This document shows, one piece after another, positions 44,063-52,050 of a stretch of DNA of 64,000 nucleotides. Origin of the DNA: Polaribacter marinaquae (GTDB taxonomy: Bacteria > Bacteroidota > Bacteroidia > Flavobacteriales > Flavobacteriaceae); NCBI RefSeq assembly GCF_038019025.1, contig NZ_CP150496.1:1690001-1754000 (forward strand), in the 5' to 3' direction. The notes beneath the pieces are model-generated. The model saw only the letters and a program-made list of their open reading frames with translations. It was not told the origin of the DNA and ran no database searches. A program made the translations under genes and the position numbers. The first letter of the stretch is position 1. Each line of letters starts with the position of its first letter.

Positions 44063-44141
44063 TTAGCCCTGATAGAGCAATTTGTTTGAGCTCTTTTGAG
44101 GAACGAAAAAAGCGAGTTGCGAAAGCAGGAAATAGCTTCTA
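44063..44141 (+). repeat. Flavo-1-like intergenic element, copy 3
   Basis: Starts TTAGCCCTGATAGAGCA, then TTTGTTTGAGCTCTTTTGAG, AAAAAAGCGAGT, and GAAAGCAGGAAATAGCTTCT. It begins about 20 bases after recX on the same strand. The last 20 bases are identical to copy 2 (12358-12446), and its middle nearly identical to copy 1. Confidence 0.75.
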
Positions 44142-44144
44142 AAA

Positions 44145-44660
44145 TTAATTCTTATATTTTTCTAAGAATTTAGCATCGTTTTCTTTTTTTGCTTTTATAA
44201 CATTTTGCACATCGTCGTTTGGTATTGCTACAGATAAAACATATTGCTTAATTTGCCATTTACCATTGCTGTTTTCTAAAACTCCAGAACCTCTACAAGT
44301 ACCCATCCAAGTATTTAAAAGCTCGTCAAACCACACAAAATTTTTGTTTTGGTTTACATAAACATTTCTTTCTAAAGTTGTAAAAGACCATGCTTTACCT
44401 CTATCAAAAAAAGGTTTGCTAAAGCCAATAAATTCCTTTTTAGTCCAAATTTCTTCGGCTGCGGTACCAATATAAACTGCGTCTTTAGACATTGCATTAA
44501 AGTAATTGTCAAAATTTGCATCGGCTGCAGCTTTGTGCCAATTAACCATAAAAACATTTACTTCTTCTTTTATGGTTTCAACATCCTTTTTTATAATTAT
44601 TGATGTAGAACAAGCGCTTAAAACTAAAATACTTATTAATAATACAACTGCTTTTTTCAT
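44145..44660 (-). CDS. SnoaL/NTF2-like lipoprotein
   Basis: 171 aa. A lipoprotein signal (VLSAC, Cys at position 17) precedes a cone-shaped NTF2-like domain: VFMVNWHKAAADANFDNYFN, YIGTAAEEIWTKKEF, FVWFDELLNTWMGTCRGSGV and LENSNGKWQIKQYVLS. Members of the family are enzymes or binders with a hydrophobic pocket; no catalytic residues are assigned here. It is preceded by another small lipoprotein gene (5 bases), so the two may be co-transcribed. Confidence 0.85.
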   Translation of the reverse strand: MKKAVVLLISILVLSACSTSIIIKKDVETIKEEVNVFMVNWHKAAADANFDNYFNAMSKDAVYIGTAAEEIWTKKEFIGFSKPFFDRGKAWSFTTLERNVYVNQNKNFVWFDELLNTWMGTCRGSGVLENSNGKWQIKQYVLSVAIPNDDVQNVIKAKKENDAKFLEKYKN

Positions 44661-44665
44661 GATGT

Positions 44666-45289
44666 TTACTGCCTTTTTCTAGAACCTTTGTCTAAATTAT
44701 TTTTTTCTATTAACTTTTCTTTCATTCTTAAATCTATCGATTTTTTAGAAACGGTATCTAATCGCGTAGAATCTAAACCAATAAAATCTACATCGATATC
44801 AATTTCATTTTCGAATCTAATTTTAGCTAAAACGGTATTTATTTTTGTGTTGATATCAGAAAAAGCAGACATGGTTTTGTCTACTTGGTTATTAACTTCT
44901 GCTGCCTCTATTGCACTAATTTCTGTAATATCTGCAAGTCTTAAAACCTCATTATATAAAATATTGATTCTAGCATTTACAGACGGAATATCAAATTTTT
45001 TGGGTTTAAGGCTATCTTTTAAACTTTTAACCAAATCTTTTAACTCGACAGCGTTACTTAAGGCTTCGTTAGGCGATATTTTTTGATATTTAACAAAAAA
45101 AGAATCAACTTCTTTTAGGTATTTCCAGTCTTTTACTTCATCATAAAATGTAGGTAAAACTGGCGCTGTTTTGGCATGAGATTGCACCAAAGTCATTAAT
45201 GGTTTCGGTTTAATTTCTTCTTTATTTTCTTGTTTATTTCCACAAGAAACTACAAAAACACTTAGTACTAAAAGGTATATATATTTCAC
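44666..45289 (-). CDS. Small lipoprotein of unknown function
   Basis: About 207 aa from a GTG at 45289, which gives a compact signal peptide MKYIYLLVLSVFVVSCGNKQ with a lipobox. The longer frame (from 45319) would put ten residues ahead of it. The mature protein is helical and rich in Asn, Lys, Glu, Asp (VDSFFVKYQKISPNEALSNA, LKDLVKSLKDSLKPKKFDI), with no Cys besides the lipid one. Family not recognised. The NTF2-like lipoprotein gene lies 5 bases downstream. Confidence 0.65.
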   Translation of the reverse strand: MKYIYLLVLSVFVVSCGNKQENKEEIKPKPLMTLVQSHAKTAPVLPTFYDEVKDWKYLKEVDSFFVKYQKISPNEALSNAVELKDLVKSLKDSLKPKKFDIPSVNARINILYNEVLRLADITEISAIEAAEVNNQVDKTMSAFSDINTKINTVLAKIRFENEIDIDVDFIGLDSTRLDTVSKKSIDLRMKEKLIEKNNLDKGSRKRQ

Positions 45290-45429
45290 GATGTTATTTA
45301 AAAAAGTAAAAATACACATTTTTAAGCGTAAATTAGATTTTAAAGAAATGATAACAAATTGGTTATATAAGCCATTAAATTACTGAATAATTATTTTATT
45401 AAATAATTATTACGAATACTTAAATTAAG

Positions 45430-45437
45430 TACCTTTG
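45430..45437 (+). promoter_or_regulatory. Likely -7 box of the threonine dehydrogenase promoter
   Basis: TACCTTTG, a match to TAnnTTTG, 25 bases before the ATG. The -33 is weak. Confidence 0.45.
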
Positions 45438-45462
45438 TTGTTGATTTTAATTCAATCTAAAA

Positions 45463-46404
45463 ATGAGTGAAACTATTTTAGTTTTAGGCGCCAGCGGGCA
45501 AATTGGTAACGAGTTAACTCAAAAACTACGTACAGTTTACGGTAATAACAATGTTATTGCTTCTGATATTAGAGAAGGAAATGCAGACATGATGACTTCT
45601 GGTCCTTTTGAAATTATAGACGCCACAGATAAAGAAACCATTTTAAAAATGGTTAAAAAGTACGATGTTACTCAGGTTTATTTATTAGCGGCAATGTTGT
45701 CTGCAACTGCAGAGAAATTTCCACAAAAAGCTTGGGATTTAAACATGACATCTTTACTCGGCGTATTAGATTTAGCTAAAGAAAAACATATAAAACAAGT
45801 CTATTGGCCAAGTTCTATAGCCGTATTTGGACCAACAACTCCTAAAGAAAATACACCACAAAAAACAATAATGGAACCAAGTACTGTTTACGGAATTAGT
45901 AAACTTTCGGGTGAATTTTGGTGTAATTATTATCACGAAAAATTTGGGGTTGATGTTAGAAGCATTCGATATCCTGGTATTATTTCTTGGAAAACAAAAC
46001 CTGGCGGAGGCACAACAGATTATGCCGTAGATATTTATTTTAAAGCATTAGAAGAAGGTAATTATGAGTGTTTTTTATCAGAAAAAACACGATTACCAAT
46101 GATGTTTATGGATGATGCTGTAAATGCAACCATACAACTTATGCAAGCAAAACCAGAAGATGTAAAAGTAAGAACTGCATACAATTTAGCAGCTATAGAT
46201 TTTACACCAGAAGAAATTGCATTAGAAATTAAAAAACATTTACCCGATTTTAAAATTTCTTACAAACCAGATTTTAGACAAGAAATTGCAGATAGTTGGC
46301 CTTCTATAATCGATGATTTTGAAGCCCGAAAAGATTGGAACTGGCAACATAAATTTAATTTAGAAACCATGACCAAAGAAATTTTAACTAACTTAAAAAA
46401 GTAA
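45463..46404 (+). CDS. L-threonine 3-dehydrogenase (SDR, epimerase-like type)
   Basis: 313 aa extended short-chain dehydrogenase. NAD fold LVLGASGQIGNEL (residues 5-17), catalytic YGISK (Tyr/Lys, near 150) and DAAMLSATAEKF-like substrate loop. This UDP-galactose-epimerase-like form is the typical threonine dehydrogenase of Bacteroidota; the sequence GPTTPKENTPQKTIMEPSTV and FMDDAVNATIQLMQA are as in that group. It makes 2-amino-3-ketobutyrate from threonine. A role as a nucleotide-sugar epimerase is less likely. Confidence 0.88.
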   Translation: MSETILVLGASGQIGNELTQKLRTVYGNNNVIASDIREGNADMMTSGPFEIIDATDKETILKMVKKYDVTQVYLLAAMLSATAEKFPQKAWDLNMTSLLGVLDLAKEKHIKQVYWPSSIAVFGPTTPKENTPQKTIMEPSTVYGISKLSGEFWCNYYHEKFGVDVRSIRYPGIISWKTKPGGGTTDYAVDIYFKALEEGNYECFLSEKTRLPMMFMDDAVNATIQLMQAKPEDVKVRTAYNLAAIDFTPEEIALEIKKHLPDFKISYKPDFRQEIADSWPSIIDDFEARKDWNWQHKFNLETMTKEILTNLKK

Positions 46405-46472
46405 AATATAAGCGTTGTAAGTTTATTAAAAACACACGTCTAAACTCTTGAATTAAGTTAAGCAATTTTAGC

Positions 46473-47084
46473 ATGAAAGAAATTATAGAAAATAGTCTTA
46501 AAAACACAATTTCTTACGCAGAGTACAGAAGTTTAGTTAGTAGTTTGTTAGAAGAAGGTAAAGCAACAGGACCAATACAATCTGAAGCTTTAACCAATTA
46601 TAGTTTATTAAATGATAAACGTATGAAGCGTTTAGATAAAACTATTAAAATTTCTGAAGAAACAATATCTGAATTTCAAAAGGTAACCGTACCTCAAACT
46701 TGGTTGGTTATAACAGAAGGTTGGTGTGGTGACGCTGCACAAAATATTCCTGTACTTCAAAAAATTGCAGATTTTACAGATAAAGTAGATTTAAAAATAG
46801 TTTTAAGAGACGAAAACTTACCTTTAATGGATTTGTTTCTTACAAACGGAGGTAGAAGCATACCTAAACTAATTGCTTTAGATAAAGATAATAATGTTAT
46901 CAATACTTGGGGACCAAGACCTTCTACAGCAACTAAAATGGTTGCAGATTATAAAGAAGAACATGGCAGTTTAGACGCACAATTTAAACAAGATCTACAA
47001 GTTTGGTATAATAAAAATAAAGGTAAAAATGTACAAGAAGATTTAGTTAAGCTTGCTACACAAATACCGGCAAAAAAAATATAA
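46473..47084 (+). CDS. Thioredoxin-like family protein (CxxA type)
   Basis: 203 aa. The thioredoxin-fold core is TWLVITEGWCGDAAQNIPVL; the active-site is WCGDA, so the second Cys of CxxC is Ala. DEN and GGRSIPKLIALDKD (cis-Pro region) follow. This is the Thioredoxin_9 type, common in Bacteroidota. Without the resolving Cys it may work as a monothiol reductase, a chaperone or a binding protein. Followed by a terminator. Confidence 0.85.
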   Translation: MKEIIENSLKNTISYAEYRSLVSSLLEEGKATGPIQSEALTNYSLLNDKRMKRLDKTIKISEETISEFQKVTVPQTWLVITEGWCGDAAQNIPVLQKIADFTDKVDLKIVLRDENLPLMDLFLTNGGRSIPKLIALDKDNNVINTWGPRPSTATKMVADYKEEHGSLDAQFKQDLQVWYNKNKGKNVQEDLVKLATQIPAKKI

Positions 47085-47101
47085 TAATTATTCACCTTTT
47101 T

Positions 47102-47136
47102 AAAAACCGCAAACACATTTTCTGTTTGCGGTTTTT
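47102..47136 (+). terminator. Terminator after the thioredoxin-like gene
   Basis: AAAAACCGCAAACA pairs with TGTTTGCGGTTTTT across a 7-base loop. Confidence 0.92.
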
Positions 47137-47144
47137 CTTTTGGT

Positions 47145-47152
47145 TATATTTG
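47145..47152 (+). promoter_or_regulatory. -7 box of the 47171 gene promoter
   Basis: TATATTTG, perfect match to TAnnTTTG, 18 bases before the ATG. A possible -33 TTTG (47125-47128) lies inside the right arm of the preceding terminator, with a 16-base spacer. Confidence 0.5.
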
Positions 47153-47170
47153 TACTCTAAATAAAATAGA

Positions 47171-47656
47171 ATGTTTGTAGATTTTAAAGAAATACCAGAA
47201 GATGCAAAAGTTTGGGTATATCCTTCTAGTAGAAAATTTTACGCAAATGAAATTGAACCTTTAGAAGAAAAGGTAAAAGCATTTATTAGCACTTGGAAAC
47301 AAGATGACGATACTTTTAAAGCTTCTTATAAAATTTTATACAATCGGTTTATTGTAATTACTGCAGACAATGTTACAACTCCTTTAAAGGGCGCAGATAT
47401 AGATGCTTCTGTATCTTTTATTTTAGGTTTACAGCAAGAATATGAGGTAGAACTTTTAGACAGAATGAATGTTTGTTTTAAACAAGGAGAATTTGTACAA
47501 TACAAAGATTTAAAAGACTTTAAAAAGTTATTAAAAAACAAAGCTTTAACAGGTAAATCTATTGTTTTTGATAACTTAATTACAACAAAAGAAGATTTTG
47601 AGAATTTTTGGAAAATCCCTATTGAAGACAGCTGGTATAACCGTTTTTTGAAATAA
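47171..47656 (+). CDS. Conserved flavobacterial protein, often misnamed ABC transporter ATPase
   Basis: 161 aa soluble protein with VDFKEIPEDAKVWVYPSSRK at the start and WKIPIEDSWYNRFL at the end. I recall relatives annotated as ABC transporter ATPase, but no Walker A, Walker B or LSGGQ signature is present, and it is too short, so that label is not supported. Function unknown. It is 3 bases before crtY and shares its direction, so it is probably co-transcribed with the lycopene cyclase. Confidence 0.75.
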   Translation: MFVDFKEIPEDAKVWVYPSSRKFYANEIEPLEEKVKAFISTWKQDDDTFKASYKILYNRFIVITADNVTTPLKGADIDASVSFILGLQQEYEVELLDRMNVCFKQGEFVQYKDLKDFKKLLKNKALTGKSIVFDNLITTKEDFENFWKIPIEDSWYNRFLK

Positions 47657-47659
47657 CTA

Positions 47660-48814
47660 TTGATGAAAAAATACGATTATATTATTGCAGGTTCTGGATG
47701 CGCAGGTTTAAGCTTGCTATATCGCATATTAAAAGAACCTACACTACAACATAAATCTATTTTAGTAATCGATAAAGACTCTAAAAAAAACAATGATAGA
47801 ACTTGGTGTTATTGGGAAAAAGAAGCTGGTATTTTTGATGAGCTTGTTTCTTCAAAATGGAATAATCTTGCTTTTCTAACTACAGGTTTTGAAAAAAATC
47901 TAGATTTAGGCAGTTATACTTACAAGATGATTCAAGGGTTAGATTTTTATCAGTATGTATTAAATTATGCCCAAAAGTTTACTAACGTAACTTTTGTTCA
48001 AGAAAATATTCTTTCCATTTCTTCTGATGATAGTGTTGGCATTGTAAAAACAAACCTTGCTAGTTATACGAGTAAAGTAGTATTTAATTCAACAAGTTTA
48101 TTCAATCCTGTTATAACAGAACAAAACTCTCTTTTACAACATTTTAAAGGTTGGGTTATTAAAACTGAAACTGCACAATTCGACAAAAATGTTGGTAGAT
48201 TAATGGATTTTACCGTTTCGCAAGAACATGGCGCAACTTTTATGTACGTTTTACCTACTTCTAGCACAGAAGCTTTGGTAGAATATACTTTATTTACACC
48301 AAAACTTATAGAAAAAGAAGACTACAAGAAAGCTTTGGTAAAATATATTAAAGAAGATTTAAAAATAGAAAAGTACACAATTACTCACGAAGAATTTGGA
48401 ATTATACCAATGTCTCTTGCCAATTTTAAAAGAACCGAAGACAAAACAATAATAAACATTGGTACTGCTGGCGGATTCACAAAAGCAAGCAGTGGTTATA
48501 CGTTTCAGTTTATTCAAAAAAATCTATCAGAAATCATATTAGATTTAAAAAATAATCGTCCAATTTTAAATAAAACTACTTTTAAAGACAAACTTTATAA
48601 TTGGTACGATAGAACTTTAATTGATGTACTACTTTCTAATAAATTAACCGGTAAAGAGGTTTTTACAAGAATATTCAAAAAGAATTCCCCAGAAAAAATT
48701 TTAGCTTTTTTAGGAAATGAAAGTAGTTTAAAAGAAGATGTTTTAATTATGAAAAACTTACCTCTTCTTCCTTTTTTAATGGCTGGTATTCGACAACTTT
48801 TTACCAAAAGATAA
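47660..48814 (+). CDS. crtY: Lycopene beta-cyclase
   Basis: 384 aa flavoprotein that closes both ends of lycopene to beta-carotene. The N-terminal dinucleotide fold is IIAGSGCAGLSLLYR (residues 7-21), followed by NNDRTWCYWEKEAG, the CrtY signature region. GTAGGFTKASSGYTFQFIQK is the conserved later motif. Length is right (380-390). The other carotenoid genes (crtB, crtI, crtZ) are not in this window. It indicates a yellow-orange pigment of the zeaxanthin type. Confidence 0.92.
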   Translation: MMKKYDYIIAGSGCAGLSLLYRILKEPTLQHKSILVIDKDSKKNNDRTWCYWEKEAGIFDELVSSKWNNLAFLTTGFEKNLDLGSYTYKMIQGLDFYQYVLNYAQKFTNVTFVQENILSISSDDSVGIVKTNLASYTSKVVFNSTSLFNPVITEQNSLLQHFKGWVIKTETAQFDKNVGRLMDFTVSQEHGATFMYVLPTSSTEALVEYTLFTPKLIEKEDYKKALVKYIKEDLKIEKYTITHEEFGIIPMSLANFKRTEDKTIINIGTAGGFTKASSGYTFQFIQKNLSEIILDLKNNRPILNKTTFKDKLYNWYDRTLIDVLLSNKLTGKEVFTRIFKKNSPEKILAFLGNESSLKEDVLIMKNLPLLPFLMAGIRQLFTKR

Positions 48815-48827
48815 TTTAAAACAAAAA

Positions 48828-48854
48828 AAAGGATAGATTTAAAATCTATCCTTT
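48828..48854. terminator. Terminator between crtY and the 48878 gene
   Basis: AAAGGATAGATTT / AAATCTATCCTTT, nearly perfect. It lies between converging genes; its flanking A run on the left suggests use on the minus strand too. Confidence 0.85.
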
Positions 48855-48877
48855 GGTGTTAACTATTGTATGCGCTA

Positions 48878-49351
48878 TTAAGAATTATAATCTTCTATTG
48901 TTTCATTTAACTCTTCACGTAAATCATCAAACTTTTCGTTTAATTCTTCTAAATTCTGTTTTACGTTTTTAGCAGGTTCATTTCTTTCATCTAAAAGTTT
49001 TTTATACTCTTCTTGCACATCATCGATATCTTCTAAAACCTCTTCTGTTTTTAACCAAGCAGGAATCGTGTTTCCTAAATTGTTTACAGAATTATTTAAG
49101 CCTTCGATAATTTCTGAATTTACTGCTAAATCTCTCTCTTCAATTTCCATCAACTCACGGTTTGCATCGTTAAAACCATCCCAATCGTTAAATGCTAAAT
49201 GTCCTTCTGAGTCTACTTTGTACTCAACTGTTTGTCCGTCTGCAATTTTAATTTCCATTGTTTTATATTCAGTATCTGTAGCATTATTACAAGACATAAA
49301 TAATAAACCTGTAACTGTTAAAACTGCTGTAAATTTTTTAATAATTTTCAT
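48878..49351 (-). CDS. Small coiled-coil lipoprotein, paralogue A
   Basis: 157 aa from the ATG at 49351; the longer frame to 49435 would bury the lipoprotein signal (LLFMSCNNA). The mature protein has an N-terminal segment (YKVDSEGHLAFNDWDGFNDA) and a charged helical C-terminus. The block NLGNTIPAWLKTEEV, then DVQEEYKKLL, and NLEELNEKFDDLREELNETI recur in the neighbouring gene (49512-50219), so the two are paralogues. No known family. Likely a periplasmic lipoprotein with coiled-coil character. Confidence 0.7.
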   Translation of the reverse strand: MKIIKKFTAVLTVTGLLFMSCNNATDTEYKTMEIKIADGQTVEYKVDSEGHLAFNDWDGFNDANRELMEIEERDLAVNSEIIEGLNNSVNNLGNTIPAWLKTEEVLEDIDDVQEEYKKLLDERNEPAKNVKQNLEELNEKFDDLREELNETIEDYNS

Positions 49352-49372
49352 AATATGTGTTTTAATTTGATA

Positions 49373-49408
49373 CAAAATTAAAGGAAACAAGCACTGTTTT
49401 TTAACGCA
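49373..49408 (-). promoter_or_regulatory. Conserved promoter of paralogue A
   Basis: On the minus strand TGCGTTAAAAAA (49408-49397), 16 bases, TAATTTTG (49380-49373). The same 12-base block with the same 16-base spacing lies before paralogue B (50268-50233). There is no TTTG at -33. Confidence 0.6.
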
Positions 49409-49411
49409 GAT

Positions 49412-49454
49412 AAATCGATTATTAACTCTTTGCAAAAGAGCTAATAATCGATTT
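49412..49454. repeat. Perfect 19-bp hairpin between the paralogous lipoprotein genes
   Basis: AAATCGATTATTA (49412-49424) pairs with TAATAATCGATTT (49442-49454), then one A/C mismatch, then CTCTTT/AAAGAG with a 3-base loop GCA. It lies upstream of the promoter of paralogue A and past the terminator of paralogue B. It is far stronger than nearby palindromes. Function unknown. Confidence 0.7.
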
Positions 49455-49458
49455 CAAC

Positions 49459-49488
49459 AAAAAAGGTAGACCTAAAGTCTACCTTTTT
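49459..49488 (-). terminator. Terminator of paralogue B
   Basis: AAAAAAGGTAGAC pairs with GTCTACCTTTTT. It ends the gene that stops at 49512. Confidence 0.85.
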
Positions 49489-49511
49489 AAAATTTTATTT
49501 AAGAAGTTTTA

Positions 49512-50219
49512 TTATTGTTCCTTCTCAATCATTTTATCTAATTTTTTAATTTCTTCATTATATTCTTCTATTGCTGCATCGATCTTTCCTTTTTTAAATT
49601 CTTCATTAAATTCTTCGATTGCAGACTCATTTATTTTAGTATACTCTTCTACAGTTTCATCTAACTCTTCTCTTAAATCGTCAAATTTTTCAGATAATTC
49701 TTCTAAGTTTTCTTTCATTTCACTTTCAGAAGCATCAGCATCTTCTATTAATTCTAAATATTCTTTCTGCACATCTGCTACATCTTCCATCACCTCTTCA
49801 GTTTTTAACCAAGCCGGGATTGTGTTACCTAAGTTAGCAATTCTATAGTTCATGTTTCTTACTCTTTGGGCAGTTGTAACATAATTTGTTTTTCTAATCT
49901 CTGCTAATTCAGAATTAATAACTGTATAATCAGACCAATCATCAAAACCAACAATACCTTTTTCATCTAAATTATAAACAATCGCAGTACCATCTTTCAT
50001 TTTGTAGGTTCTGGTCTTCACTTCCATTTCCTCATCCATCTCATTTACTCCTTCCTCTAAACCTTCTTCTGCAGAATCTATCATTTCGGCAACTTCTTCT
50101 TTAGCTTCCTCTGTTTTCTTTTTTGTATTATCACAAGAAACAAACATAAAACTAGATACTGTTAATGCTGTTACGAATAATTTTATCGAATTCATTTTTA
50201 TATTTTTCATAATATTCAT
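49512..50219 (-). CDS. Small coiled-coil lipoprotein, paralogue B
   Basis: 235 aa (other ATG codons at 50210 and 50201 are possible starts). Lipoprotein signal ends in FMFVSC. Compared with paralogue A it has an extra acidic region after the lipid anchor (EEAKEEVAEMIDSAEEGLEE) and a longer C-terminus (KINESAIEEFNEEFKKGKID). The shared core is NLGNTIPAWLKTEEVMEDV and NLEELSEKFDDLREELDETV. Very acidic and coiled-coil. Envelope-stress or osmotic lipoprotein is only a guess. Confidence 0.7.
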   Translation of the reverse strand: MNIMKNIKMNSIKLFVTALTVSSFMFVSCDNTKKKTEEAKEEVAEMIDSAEEGLEEGVNEMDEEMEVKTRTYKMKDGTAIVYNLDEKGIVGFDDWSDYTVINSELAEIRKTNYVTTAQRVRNMNYRIANLGNTIPAWLKTEEVMEDVADVQKEYLELIEDADASESEMKENLEELSEKFDDLREELDETVEEYTKINESAIEEFNEEFKKGKIDAAIEEYNEEIKKLDKMIEKEQ

Positions 50220-50232
50220 TTTAAGTTCGATA

Positions 50233-50268
50233 CAAAACTATAAGATATGTAAACTATTTTTTAACGCA
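50233..50268 (-). promoter_or_regulatory. Conserved promoter of paralogue B
   Basis: On the minus strand TGCGTTAAAAAA (50268-50257), 16 bases, TAGTTTTG (50240-50233). The same architecture stands before paralogue A. Confidence 0.6.
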
Positions 50269-50345
50269 TTCAAAAATTATGTTGACTCTTTCAATAAAGC
50301 TTATTTCTATACTATTATAAACATTCTTGTTACTGATAAACTAAC

Positions 50346-50353
50346 TATCTTTG
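50346..50353 (+). promoter_or_regulatory. -7 box of the RluA-family gene promoter
   Basis: TATCTTTG, perfect match to TAnnTTTG, 16 bases before the ATG. Confidence 0.5.
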
Positions 50354-50369
50354 AGGTTTTAAAATAAAT

Positions 50370-52043
50370 ATGTTAAAGCACTTGCAATCTTTTAAGACAG
50401 ATATTTCTAGCATACAACTGCCAGAGAAATTTACATTTCCGTTTTATTACGAACCACATCCTTTAGCTAAAATTGCGAGTAATGAGCTGCAAGAATATTT
50501 AATAAATCAGCAAGATTTTAAACACAATTTTGGTTTAAATAACGATACAACAACTTTACCAATAGGTAAAATGTTTGGTGTTTTAATAGTTAAAGACAAA
50601 GATGATAATATTGGTTACTTAGCAGCTTTTTCTGGCAAATTAGCAGATAAAAGTTTGCCAGAAAAATTTGTACCTCCTGTTTTTAACATGCGTACAGAAG
50701 GAAGTTTTTACATAAAAGGCGAATTAGAAATAGACGCTATAAATGCAAAACTTAGTGCAATAACAAATAGCAACGAATTTATAACTGCTAAAAAAAATGT
50801 AAAAAAATTATCTAAAGAAATAGAAGATGACTTGGCTTTTCAAAGAAAAAAAATGAAGTCTTTAAAGTCTGAAAGAAAAGCAATTAAAAAGAATGCTGAA
50901 AAGTCTTTAAGTAAATTAGAATTTGATAAGCTTACCAAAAAACTGATGCAAGAAAGTTACAACAATCAGTTTTTTATGAAAGAATTACAAGAGTATTATC
51001 AAGATAAATTATCAAAAGTTTGTAGCAATTATTTGTTACTTAAAGATGAAATATCAGCATTAAAAAAATCTAGAAAAGAAAAATCGAATTATTTACAGCA
51101 AACCTTATTTAGCAAATATGCTTTTTTAAATAAAGACAAAGAACTTAAAAACTTATTAGATATATTTAATGATCCAGCAATTAAACCACCTGCTGGTTCT
51201 GGAGAATGTTCTGCGCCTAAACTTTTACAGTATGCTTTTAAGAATGATTTAACCCCAATTACAATGGCAGAATTTTGGTGGGGAATTTCGCCAAACTCAG
51301 CAATTAGAAAGCATAAAAACTATTATCCGGCTTGTCAAAGTAGATGTAAACCCATTTTATCTCATATGTTGAAAGGTGTTAAAATGGATGACAATTTATT
51401 ATTGGAAAATTTAGCCGAAAATAAAGAATTAGAAATAATTTATGAGGATGATGTACTACTTGCGGTAAACAAACCTGCAGAGTTTTTGTCTGTACCTGGT
51501 AAAGACATTAAAGATTCTGTTTACACCAGGATTAAAGATAAATATCCGGAAGCAACTGGACCAATAATTGTGCATCGATTAGATATGTCTACATCTGGTA
51601 TTTTATTACTAACCAAAACGAAAGAAGCTAATAAAGTTTTGCAAAGTCAGTTTATTAATAGAACTATTAAAAAACGTTATGTTGCTTTGCTAGACGGCAT
51701 TTTACCAAAAAATAAAGGAAAAATAAAATTACCGCTTCGAGTAGATTTAGACGACAGACCAAAACAACTTGTAGATTTTAAGTTTGGGAAACCTGCGGAA
51801 ACCGATTGGGAAATAATTTCTGAAATTAATAACAAAACGAAAGTTTACTTTTATCCAATAACTGGTAGAACTCACCAGTTAAGAGTTCATGCGGCTCATA
51901 AAAACGGATTAAACACGCCTATTGTGGGGGATGATCTTTATGGAAACAAACAAAATAGATTGCATTTACATGCAGAATTTATAGAGTTTAATCATCCTGT
52001 AACTCTTAAAAGAATGAGCTTAAAAGTTGATGCCGATTTTTAA
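50370..52043 (+). CDS. RluA-family pseudouridine synthase with long N-terminal region
   Basis: 557 aa. The C-terminal 210 residues hold the RluA catalytic domain: IIVHRLDMSTSGILLLTKT (catalytic Asp in HRLD, near 401) and GRTHQLRVHAAHKNGL. The N-terminal 345 residues are unusual: FPFYYEPHPLAKIASNELQE, GKMFGVLIV and a long charged coiled coil (about 140-260), then a Cys-rich segment GSGECSAPKLLQYAFKNDLT. This long form exists in Bacteroidota and some Gammaproteobacteria. The RNA target is not set by sequence. Confidence 0.88.
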   Translation: MLKHLQSFKTDISSIQLPEKFTFPFYYEPHPLAKIASNELQEYLINQQDFKHNFGLNNDTTTLPIGKMFGVLIVKDKDDNIGYLAAFSGKLADKSLPEKFVPPVFNMRTEGSFYIKGELEIDAINAKLSAITNSNEFITAKKNVKKLSKEIEDDLAFQRKKMKSLKSERKAIKKNAEKSLSKLEFDKLTKKLMQESYNNQFFMKELQEYYQDKLSKVCSNYLLLKDEISALKKSRKEKSNYLQQTLFSKYAFLNKDKELKNLLDIFNDPAIKPPAGSGECSAPKLLQYAFKNDLTPITMAEFWWGISPNSAIRKHKNYYPACQSRCKPILSHMLKGVKMDDNLLLENLAENKELEIIYEDDVLLAVNKPAEFLSVPGKDIKDSVYTRIKDKYPEATGPIIVHRLDMSTSGILLLTKTKEANKVLQSQFINRTIKKRYVALLDGILPKNKGKIKLPLRVDLDDRPKQLVDFKFGKPAETDWEIISEINNKTKVYFYPITGRTHQLRVHAAHKNGLNTPIVGDDLYGNKQNRLHLHAEFIEFNHPVTLKRMSLKVDADF

Positions 52044-52050
52044 ATGAACT

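Noticed and set aside
44372..45086. Open frames overlapping the two small lipoprotein genes
   Set aside because: Antisense or out-of-frame shadows; the lipoprotein frames have lipoboxes and normal composition.
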